In this document: positions 55,284 to 64,000 of the stretch, in pieces
Position numbering within the stretch: position 1 is the first letter of the stretch
Layout of the letters: each line of letters opens with the position of its first letter
Assembly (NCBI GenBank): GCA_947000775.1
Contig: CAMQGK010000299.1
Location: 248,001-312,000 of the forward strand
DNA length: 64,000 nt
Direction: 5' to 3'
Source of the DNA: Pterois miles
Taxonomy: Eukaryota; Chordata; Actinopteri; Perciformes; Scorpaenidae
Program-made: the position numbers and the translations under genes
The notes under the pieces: model-generated
What the model saw: the letters and a program-made list of their open reading frames with translations, nothing else
Databases searched by the model: none
Told to the model about the DNA's origin: nothing

Positions 55284-56055
55284 TAAAAGCAGCAGTCTGT
55301 AGGATTTCAGGCGATCTATTGGCAGAAATGGAATGTAACATTCAATATATCTGTATGTTTTCAATAGTGTATAATTAGACTAAAATGAGCCCTTCATATC
55401 TACAAAGGGAGCAGGTCTTCCTCCACAGAGCCCGTCATGGATGTATTATAAGAACTGGATGCCAGAACCCAAGATGGCGCCTATTCATTCCACTGAGCCA
55501 ATATATATGTACATTCATTTCAATAACCCTAACCCTCGAGCGCTGACGTACCTGATCATGTAATGCACCTGATTAGTTCCTGGTATCGTGCTTGCTGTTT
55601 CAAACAGGAAACAACATGGCCGCCTGCTCGTAAACATTATTCAGTCTAAATAATCCACTGAAATCTAATTCTGAAAACATTATAAGAAAGAAATAGGCTC
55701 CATCACAGCTTGGTTCGAGTTTTGTGAGCCTGAAAACATAAACAAAGGACGGTTACCGCCCATTCATTTTCACAGCGCAACAGCCAATGAGGAAACTCCA
55801 AAATTCGGCACCTTATCCAGTATCCAGGTCTTATTATACATCCATAAACCTGCCACAGTTGCCCAGAACAGACAAACCAAACACTAGCACTAGCTCCAGA
55901 CAGAGCCTTTCACGGTTTTACATCGAGGTGGTGGCTTGAATTTGGTCACCATAGATTTGTCAAAGCTCCTGGAAAGGGAGGGCTGAGCAGAGGGGTTGGT
56001 TGCATTTTGCAACCTGACCACTAGATGCCATTAAATCCTACACACTGGTCCTTTA
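55284..56055. mobile_element. DNA element with GTGTAGGATTTA-type inverted ends
   Basis: Left TAAAAGCAGCAGTCTGTAGG-ATTT and the complement of right AAATCCTACACACTGGTCCT-TTA correspond. The right part (CTGACCACTAGATGCCATTA) is a teleost repeat signature that I recognise. No transposase. Confidence 0.55.
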
Positions 56056-57130
56056 AGTCTGATTTTTATGGCCACATGGGGGCAGCAGAAACAAGCTGCG
56101 AGCCACACTGACATGGCGAACTTGAGGGCAAACAGTCGACTATTTACAGATCTAGAAGATAAAAAAACAACATTATCATTCGTTTAGAATCATGTTTCTG
56201 GCTCTGCGGTGCATAAGCCCAATATTCATTGTCCTTTTAGCTCTAGTTTGGTCTCGAAGCTCTAAACGAAGCTGAGACCGGTGAGAGTGAACCAAAGTAG
56301 TAAAGCTGCTGGTTGGGAAACCAAAACAATGAGCTGAAAGATGCTAAAATGTTCCATAGAGTTGAGAGGAATTGCAGTTGATAATTCGCTGTAGGGTTCA
56401 TAACTTCAACTGACACCCTCCACATTACACTAATCATTGGACCCAATATTGTTGGAAAATTATTGATTATAGACCCTTTAAAAAAGTTCTAATTCTTCCC
56501 AGGAGAAATCTTAAGTAAAAAGTAAAACTAGGTTAAAAATATAAATCATTTTCATGACCCTGGCTGCAGCACATGTAGACATTAATCTAATTTTAGCTAC
56601 ACACACATGCTCCATACCATTGTCCTTTGTTTTCATGTGGGAGGTTTGAACCGCCACCATGCCTAAAGCAAGGCACCGGCACTGTCGGCTATATAAGGAT
56701 TCAATAACCAGGGAGAAATTGCTGCAGGTTAAAGCATCTACTATTAAAATGTATTTTTTTGGAAAGCTGTCACCAAGCGTTTTGAATCATATATTTGAAC
56801 AATGCCATTAGATAACTACACAGAGATATTAAAAATATGAGCTTTGACGATGGAATAAGACCTGTTTTCTGTCCCACTGCCAAAATCTGCCTCTCCACAA
56901 CAGAGTACTCTCCTTTGCCCTCATTACCCCCAATCCACACACAGTGAACCACACGGTGTCCCAGAGACAGTCGACAGGTGATGTTTTTGTGAGCATCTCA
57001 CTGCAGACCACAGAGTCCATTCCTCTCATCCACTAACAAACATACCATCACTGTTTTTTGTTGCTCAGATTTTAACTCTCTATACCTTTTGATTTAACAA
57101 GTTCTACAAAATGGAGCATTAATATATAAC
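56056..57130. other. Downstream region without recognised feature
   Basis: No repeat family or gene identified by eye. Confidence 0.4.
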
Positions 57131-57315
57131 ATTAAAGGGAAACTATGCTCATATTCAAAATTCATACATGTTATTCCTTTGGTCTAAGATGGTCCAAAAT
57201 ATATTAGTAAGCATGAACAACTCTCTCTAAATCCGAAAACTAGAGTGCTAAAACTCAAATTTGTGACGTCATAGGGTATAAAGTGTGGAGGTGCTCCATA
57301 GACAATGAATAGATG
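57131..57315 (+). repeat. Dispersed repeat family G, copy 1
   Basis: ATTAAAGGGAAACTATGCTC, AACATGAACAAC-like and TTGTGACGTCATAGGGTATA match 63376-63565. Confidence 0.65.
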
Positions 57316-57710
57316 AGCTACTGTAGCAGCCACGGTGCTGTGTTCACTGCCTTCACTTCACCATCAGGAGAGCTACTGTAGCAGCCACAGTGCTGCGTTC
57401 ACTGCCTTCACTTCACCATCAGGAGAGCTACTGTAGCAGCCACGGTGCTGCGTTCACTGTCTCCATTCATTGTCCGGGGGTGTTAGCAACCACGGTGCTG
57501 TGTTCACTGCCTTCACTTCACCATCAGGAGAGCTACTGTAGGAGCCACGGTGCTGCGTTCACTGTCTCCATTCACTGTCCGGGGGTGTTGGCAGCCACGG
57601 TGCTGCGTTCACTGTCTCCATTCATTGTCCGGGAGTGTTAGCAGCCACGGTGCTGCGTTCACTGTCTCCATTCAGTGTCCGGGAGTGTTAGCAGTTACAG
57701 TGCTACGTTA
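57316..57710 (+). repeat. Minisatellite with mixed 55-bp and 50-bp units
   Basis: TGCTG anchors fall at 57336, 57391, 57446, 57496, 57551, 57601, 57651 and (TGCTA) 57701, giving spacings 55, 55, 50, 55, 50, 50, 50. The 55-bp units carry CTTCACTTCACCATCAGGAG; the 50-bp units carry CTCCATTCATTGTCCGGGAG. All share AGCAGCCACGGTGCTGCGTT-CACTG. The array joins repeat G to a hAT-type MITE. Confidence 0.9.
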
Positions 57711-58234
57711 AGTGTCGCTGACATGCCGCCACTTTCCCAGTAAAAGTCTCCCCCCGCATTTAGTTGAGTTTAGCAGTTTGTCAGCTGTGTGTCTGTCTGG
57801 ATTAACGATAGCGGTTGTCTGGCAAACACTGCGTGCATTTGTGGTTACGTTAACATTGCCGGTGGCTTCGTTGCCGCTGTAGAGTAACTTCAGCAAGTTT
57901 CTGACAGACTGTGTGGCAGCGGTGAGTGTAAGTTTGTTGGTAGAGTTACAGCTGTGAACGTAGCTGTAGCAGACAGTTTGTGTACACCCTATTTGTCGGT
58001 GAATAAATGCTACGAGGCTACAAGCTACAACTCCTCAGCTGGACGTCCTGAGCCAACTTCCTGTATCTGTGCCGGCTCTCTCTTAAGGTGGACCAGCTTT
58101 CCTCCTTAAAATGACGAGCCACTCCTCTGCGCTTTTCTCAGCTTTTTAATTGTTTATTAATATTTTACTTTGTGTTTAACCGATAGCATTAAAATGCTTA
58201 ATGTCAGTTATACACCTAATTATTAACATCCCTA
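57711..58234. mobile_element. hAT-type MITE, copy 2, left end lost
   Basis: Shares TTTCCCAGTAAAAGTCTCC, GTTTAACCGATAGC and ATTATTAACATCCCTA with the intact copy at 708-1359. The left part is replaced by the minisatellite. Confidence 0.65.
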
Positions 58235-58249
58235 ATAGGTTTGAAACCA

Positions 58250-58640
58250 ACAGTACATGAATCATATACTATTTCCAGTATGACAGACACCCAGGTGGCA
58301 AATTTCCCACAATGCAATGCGGAAGGGAAGATAACATTCATAACAGACGTTGACAGACAGCTCTGTAACGTCAATAACAGTCCAATTTAAGATTTCGCTT
58401 TGCTGGGTGTAATATATTTTTTTAATTAGTTCAGCATTATTTGGTCACATGATGTTAGCGCGCGTTACCATGGTTACACATCTCTAACCCACAGAGAGGC
58501 TCTCAGGAAGCGACGTGGCAATTACAGATCAGTGCATCCAAAATGACACATTTATTTACACAAAAGTACATTAAACGATAGTATACGTATTGGGTAGTAG
58601 TGCTTAGTATGTGATTACAGATGCAGACTTTATACTAGAC
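58250..58640. repeat. Dispersed repeat fragment
   Basis: Related to 48840-49022 (GACAGACAGCTCTGTAACGT, CTTAGTATGTGATTACAG). Confidence 0.4.
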
Positions 58641-60686
58641 GACATCACAAGTTTGAGACTTCTCTGGTTTCTGGCTTTGAGAGCGAGGAGCTGATGTTCA
58701 CAAATACTGATTGAACTTTGCAAGGTGATGGAAATAACATATTGGATTTCTTAGGTGTTGTTCCCCGTTACGAGCACTGTGACTCGAGAAACCAAACACT
58801 AGTCTCTCTTTCACCGAGCACATCTCTTCTCCTTTCGCTCATGATTTCACACTAAAGTAATTTTGTCATTACCAAAGCAGCAAAGGATCCTGGGTCAAAA
58901 TGATTTCCTCTCAATGCTCGACGTCGTGAGTAAAAAATGTTGAGATCTGCTGGTTTAGAGACACAAAATGTTTTTATGAGCAATAGAAGTTTAGTTCTTT
59001 GACGTGAACAAGTGCTTCCAATGGTCTTCTTGGTAAGAAATCATGCATTTTCCCCACCTAAAACAACAGCACCCTTCTGTTCTTCTTCATCTATTTATGA
59101 TAAATGTTTCACATCTTATGTACATTATAAGTCAATCTTTTTGAATACAGCATTTTTTTAGGTTTTATGTAGTGCAAACATCATTGGAAAAATCATGTGC
59201 TCTGCTTTATTTATAAATATTGTGTAAATATGTTGATTTAATGTAATTTCCTATGTATTTTGTTTGAATAAGGGCTGTAAGTCACTTTGAGTCTAAGAGT
59301 ATTTATTATAATTGCTGTCGGATTTCAACAGAATATATTATTTCATGTTAATGATTTTAGTAACATGAAGCACGATGCATAGACAGATCTACATTAGAGA
59401 CGTGCAATTTTCTAATGTGCAATAGAGGATAAAGCAGGCCTACCGTACTGTATGTCACATTATTGCAGTGGGTTTTTATATTAGTGGCAAAACACAGTCA
59501 CACAAAATAACTGTAGTGTAGGACAAAGCAACTATAAAGCAGACAGGCTGTCTAACGCATTGATAATGTTTCTATTGTGCAATTGCATTATACTGACCGA
59601 TACATGGGACGCTGTGGAGGCGCAAGTAGCGGTGAGGATGAATTTGACTTGCAGGGAGCGTGCAGCAGTTTGTTTAAAGCAAAATGCACATGCAGAGAAG
59701 ATATTTAGTGCTGTGTCGAGATACTGGGCCGTCACTGTTGTGTTTGTTTCTCTGCACCAAGTGAAAGAAGTGAATTCATCCCATTATGGCACAATGAACC
59801 TCTGCAGGTCATCGTCTTGGAGTAGTTTAACAGAATATAGAAGAGCACACAGCTATGATAAATGTATAAATACAAATAACCAAGTAAATCCAAAGTGTAT
59901 TGGTGTGATATACAGTATGTAGCAAAAATATGTATATACTGTATGTATCTGTACTTCTTATTACAACAAAACAGCTCATTTATACCCAAAATGTTCTAGA
60001 AATGTTCTTTGAAGAGGATTGTTTAGCAACTGATGCCACTTTTTGATGATATGAAATATTAAAGATTGTAAAATCAATACAAGGTTTTGGCTTGACTTGT
60101 GTTTGTATCAAAGAAGAAATGTCAGACCTTGATTAGTTTGGGGCAAAACACTACAACAACAAGCAGCAGGCACCTTAATGGGGTCAGCTAAATACTCGAC
60201 ACATTGAACAGGACAGAAATCCCTGCAGCCAAAGACTTAATGGCAACTTGACAGCAAATCAGTACTTCTTTGTTGGGTCAAGTTACCAGCCAAACATCAT
60301 AATTAGCCAGTATGGCTTTAAGAGCCAATTTGATATCACTTCTATCAAGTTAAACAAGAGTAAATAGTGCTATAATTAACAGGAGAGAGAGCACAATCTG
60401 CAGCCAGAGCTCCTCTTGAATAGTGGAGGTAAATGACAGTAGTTACAGTACATCTGCAGTGTTTTCCCAGCTGGGATTTGAAGCAGCGACAATCACAAAC
60501 ATGTCCCAGTAACCACGGATTCACCCATCAATTCTACAAATGTAAACACATTAAAGATGTATGTGCTACCTTGATGTATCCTGGGTGGCATAAATTAGCT
60601 GCACTTGCTGCAGTGAGCCTGTAGCGCCGCCCTGTGGCTGTTCCTGATAATACATGAATAGTATCCACTGATACAACAGCAGCTTG
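58641..60686. other. AT-rich region without recognised repeat
   Basis: No dispersed repeat is evident. The Pumilio-like TGTAAATA (59223) and the ATTAAA polyadenylation candidate (60058) are the only signals. A 120-codon open frame at 59560-59922 shows no recognisable domain. Confidence 0.4.
60058..60110 (+). terminator. Candidate distal polyadenylation signal
   Basis: ATTAAA at 60058-60063 is followed 20-45 nt later by a G/T-rich run (GGTTTTGG...TTGTGTTTGT). Upstream, 58960-60050 is a relatively repeat-free AT-rich block with a Pumilio-type TGTAAATA at 59223-59230. It could be the far 3' UTR of the Shisa transcript or of an unseen one. Weak positional inference. Confidence 0.22.
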
Positions 60687-60699
60687 CTCCTAATCCTAT

Positions 60700-61065
60700 C
60701 CATCCATCCATCCATCCATCCATCCATCGTCAACCACTTATCCCCTTAGGGGTTGCGGGGGGCTGGAGCTGATCCCAGCTGGCATTGGGCGAAGGCGGGG
60801 TTCACCCTGAACAGCTCGTCAGTCCATCGCAGGGCACATAGAGACAGACAACATATAGACAGACAACCATTCACGCTCACAACCACACCTACGGGCAATT
60901 TAGAGTCATCAATTAACCTAAACACGTCTTTGGACTGTGGGAGGAAGCCGGAGTACCCGGAGAAAACCCACGTTTACACAGGGAGAACATGCAAACTCCA
61001 CACAGAAGAGTCCCAAGCCGGAATCAAACCTGCGACAGCGCTAACCACTTCACCACCATGCAGCC
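60700..61065 (-). mobile_element. tRNA-derived SINE family A, full length with 13-bp target-site duplication
   Basis: CTCCTAATCCTAT occurs at 60687-60699 and again at 61066-61078, flanking the insertion exactly. On the minus strand the head has a box A-like TGGTGAAGTGGTTAGCGCTG and a box B-like GGTTTGATTCC. It continues with GGAGTTTGCATGTTCTCCCT and ends GATAAGTGGTTGACGATGGA followed by a (GGAT)n tail. Long duplication and simple-repeat tail fit LINE-mediated retrotransposition. Confidence 0.88.
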
Positions 61066-61440
61066 CTCCTAATCCTATATATAAAAAAATCACATTCTTA
61101 TGCATTGCTTATATTGTGCTGCTAAAATTTGATAACAGTGACAAGCCATTTTTTTCCAGATTAAATATTTTAATAAAAATCCCGACCTTTTACAGTCCAG
61201 TTTATGAGAAGTATAAGTGGTTTTAGAGGCTTTATGCATGTATGTAAAATTACATGAGACAATTTCATACTTTTTAAACAGACACCCTTTAAGCATAAAC
61301 AAGTTGGTGTAATATCAATAGTTTAAACAATACTAACAATAAATATATTCAATATAACAATCAATAATATATTTTATTTTTTCAAGGAGGGATCATTGTA
61401 GTAATGCAGGTTAAGTGGCTGTTTGCATAACACCTGCGGT

Positions 61441-61458
61441 ATATATATATATATATAA
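61441..61458. repeat. Short (TA)n
   Basis: Nine TA units. Confidence 0.9.
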
Positions 61459-61764
61459 TCTTCTAGGCCTGGCTTAATGATTTAAATACAAACAATACAA
61501 AACAATTCAGTGCTATTAAGCACAATGGCTGAATATGTAACAGTCTGTCCTTATAAACTGATCAAGTTGAGGCAAGTGAGATGTACAAGTGTATTGGTCC
61601 TGTATTATCATCCTGTCTTAGATGTTCGTGAATGAAGCAAGCATCTCAGAGGTCACATGTACACTAAAGAAGACAGCCGGTTTCCTTCCTTTTCACTTTC
61701 ACTTATGCTGGTCTTACTCTTGGAGTGCAGTCATGACATTAATATTAGTAACCGCAAGTGAGAA

Positions 61765-61985
61765 AAAGAAATCAAGATTCTGTTACTGTAACACCTCAAA
61801 TGTTTTCAGAAACATATTTCAGTGCACTGTTTAGCTGTAAAATGAGAAAGTTTGCTCCGGTGCTTGGTTTGGACTTGACTGTTTTCAACATGGCAGTCAA
61901 GTCAAAAACTTTAAGGCCTTTCCCCAGTCCCGAGTTTGTGCCTTCTCGATTTCTTCCCTCGACTTCCATCCTCGCATCTTAGACC
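61765..61985 (+). repeat. Fragment related to the 27272 MITE
   Basis: CTGTTACTGTAACACCTCAA and CACTGTTTAGCTGTAAAATG match 27536-27610. Confidence 0.45.
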
Positions 61986-62054
61986 CTCCGACGGGAGATG
62001 TGAGCAGGTGCTAGGACAGAGGAAGCGAGGAAATATGTTTTTAGAGAAATAAGA

Positions 62055-62420
62055 CAGCAGCTGAAATGGGTTTTCTCAGGAGGGTGGCTCCTCCCTTAGA
62101 GACAGGGTGAGAAGCTCAGCCATCCGTGAGGACTCGGAGCAGAGCCGCTGCTCCTTTGCATTGAATGGAGCCAGTTGAGGTGGTTCACGCATCTGGTAAG
62201 GATGCCCCCTGGGCGCCTCCCTAGGGAGGTGATCCAGACATGACCAGCTGGGAGGAGGCCCCGGGGAAGACCCAGGACTACGTGGAGAGTTTATATCTTC
62301 ACCCTGGCCTGGGAACGCCTCGGGACCCCCCAGTCAGAGCTGGTTAATGTGGCCCAGGAAAGGGAGGTTTGGGGTCCCCTGCTGGAGTCGACCCCAGATA
62401 CATGGTTGACGATGATGAGA
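62055..62420 (+). pseudogene. LINE reverse-transcriptase C-terminal remnant, copy 2
   Basis: Aligned with 31060-31400 at DNA level (GGTTTTCTCAGGAGGGTGGC, GGAGCCAGTTGAGGTGGTTC, CAGTCAGAGCTGGTTAATGT) but with small deletions that break the frame. It retains GGGCGCCTCCCTAGGGAGGT, which copy 1 has lost. 5'-truncated and inactive. Confidence 0.7.
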
Positions 62421-62739
62421 AACAAGACATCCTTTCCTCTGAAGCGTCACGTGAAGCGACAGGAGGAGTTTGCGTCTGAACTGTAGCGTGATAATACTAA
62501 TAAAACACAGTTATTATCACCGGCAGAGCGGCAGTGTCTTCTCTCTGTTGGTCGGTAAAAGACTTCCACAAGAGATACACCGGTGTATCCTCACTCCTCC
62601 AGCAAGCCTCCTCGCACCTCGAGATGCATTTTAGGAAATAGCATGTCCTTCGAGATGAAACGCTGAGATCTCACAAGCAGGAGGGTCAAGGAGAGAGGAG
62701 ACAAGGAGGCACAAAATCAGAAAACGAAAAGCAGCTTTT

Positions 62740-63045
62740 CACATTGTACAGCTAAAGAGTCCACTAAAATGTTTCTGAAAACACCTGAGGTGAGAAATAG
62801 GCATTACAGTAACAGAATATTGATTGGCATTTCACAAGCAGTGATTGACAGCTGCATTAGAGCCTCAACTGCTCTGATTGGTTGTTTTTCTTCAGGTGCG
62901 GTGGAATATTGTAAATGTCATTAGGAGCACTAAAAAGAGGCTTTAACAGATTATCTGTCTCGTGTACTACTGTCAGGATATGGTGACAGTTTGAGCAAAT
63001 ATGACAAAAGTTATTTTTATTTAAGTTACCAACTGTAGCTTTAAG
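62740..63045 (-). mobile_element. MITE related to 27272-27726, inverted copy
   Basis: GTGTACTACTGTCAGGATAT, GATTGACAGCTGC and CCAACTGTAGCTTTAA correspond to the complement of the element next to coding exon 2. Confidence 0.55.
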
Positions 63046-63375
63046 CTGCTATATGCTAGATGTGTATTTAAAAAGCCTATCTCAAGAGTACCAGTACAGG
63101 AAAGGATGAATTCAGTCTTTCAAATAACAATTAAGATCTGGAGGCTATAAGAACATTTTCCTAATCAAGGTGAAGTACTCTCACTTCATGAACACATACA
63201 AAGCCACACCAGATTTGTCACCCAGAGAAGAAATCTGCTCGTTTTCGTCCCGTGGCCAGTGGCTGGCACACCTTAAAAACTCTGATGTAAATACAGAAAA
63301 TGCAGAAACTGAACAGAGACAATCCTACTGGTGGCTGAGTGTCCCACTCTCATCCAAACCCTTAAATGAAAGTAT

Positions 63376-63570
63376 TTAAAGGGGAACTACGGCCATTTTC
63401 TACATTCATGCACATTATTCCTATAGTCTAAGAGTCCAAAAATATTAGTGAACATGAACAACACTCTCCAAATCCAAAAAGTAGAGCACTAAAAGTCAAA
63501 CTTGTGACGTCATAGAGTATAAAGTGTGGAGCTGCTCCACAGACAATGAATGGGGTGAGATGTTATATAT
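63376..63570 (+). repeat. Dispersed repeat family G, copy 2
   Basis: TTAAAGGGGAACTACGGCCA through TTGTGACGTCATAGAGTATA and CTGCTCCACAGACAATGAAT parallels 57131-57315. Confidence 0.65.
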
Positions 63571-63689
63571 TACACTGAGAGCACCCTGGGGAATGATCTG
63601 AGTACATCAGAACATTTTCTGTTTCACAACTGACAACACTACAATAGAACAAAGCTTGTTTTGGTATAAAAAAATATGACAAGCAAAAT

Positions 63690-64000
63690 CATTCACCCAT
63701 TCATAGCCTATGGAGCAGCTTCAGCATTTTGGTAGTTGTCATCTTGTTTTGTTTTTTTAACCAGAAGTAGTAGTGAGTAAGATATTTAAAGCTGCCAAAA
63801 TATTGCAATTAACATTATGATCAGAAAACACACTGTGAAAGGGTTAAACTCCTTAAAGCCACACCTTACAGCATACCCTGCTTCATGGTCTATATGACTT
63901 AAATGGGACCATAATTTACTAAATGAACATCATGCTGTATTGAAGAAGACTTAAACTAGCAACTGAGACCATAAACTCATGTTTACAATGTTTACTGAGG
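63690..64000 (+). repeat. Dispersed repeat family R, copy 3 (cut by window end)
   Basis: CACTGTGAAAGGGTTAAACT, AATGAACATCATGCTGTATT and ACAATGTTTACTGAGG match 36250-36480. It runs off the window. Confidence 0.65.

Noticed and set aside
57390..57641. 83-codon repetitive open frame
   Set aside because: It is a translated minisatellite; unit lengths of 50 and 55 bp are not multiples of three, so the frame is not maintained as a protein repeat.
60753..61226. 157-codon open frame on the + strand
   Set aside because: It lies inside and past a minus-strand SINE with a clear target-site duplication; translated SINE sequence, not a gene.

Overview
This is a gene-poor stretch of vertebrate nuclear DNA, almost certainly from a spiny-rayed (percomorph) teleost. 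The evidence is GT-AG introns of 7 to 19 kb, very dense (CA/GT)n and other microsatellites, and dispersed repeats that I recognise as typical of percomorph genomes: two tRNA-derived SINEs with LINE-like tails, hAT, Harbinger-like and Tc1/mariner DNA elements, and LINE reverse-transcriptase remnants. I see no bacterial, viral or CRISPR feature and no tRNA or rRNA gene.

I can support one protein-coding gene. It lies on the + strand and belongs to the Shisa family (CKAMP44-type AMPA/GABA-A receptor auxiliary subunits; nearest Shisa7/Shisa8 by motif memory). The coding sequence is join(8351..8988, 27851..27975, 44190..44303, 51280..51845), which is 1443 nt and 480 codons plus stop, and the reading phase is consistent at all three junctions. 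The protein has a signal peptide, an eight-cysteine Shisa ectodomain, one transmembrane helix, a long proline/glycine/serine-rich cytoplasmic tail and a C-terminal EVTV PDZ ligand. A non-coding 5' leader exon probably ends at 7670 (donor GT at 7671), in a region crowded with microsatellites.

Layout. 1-6380: upstream flank with a hAT-type MITE that keeps its target-site duplication (708-1359), a foldback repeat, a MITE with a nuclear-receptor-like motif and a polypyrimidine block. 6380-7670: putative promoter and leader with four microsatellite clusters and three short upstream ORFs. 8308-8988: first coding exon. 8989-27850: intron 1, with a degenerate minisatellite (9250-10085), a DNA transposon nested in another (12931-15182), an interrupted satellite (18597-20345) holding a GATAC-type minisatellite, SINEs on both strands and one SINE inserted in another. 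27976-44189: intron 2, with a LINE remnant, SINE relics and a Tc1/mariner transposase relic. 44304-51279: intron 3, with two long inverted-repeat elements. 51846-64000: 3' UTR and downstream flank, with a 50/55-bp minisatellite, a SINE with a 13-bp target-site duplication and a second LINE remnant.

I found no undescribed biological system. The points most worth checking are the splicing features of the Shisa gene (a stop codon across the first coding donor, a GT-repeat as acceptor tract, a frame-neutral exon), the microsatellite-loaded leader and the nested or expanded repeats.
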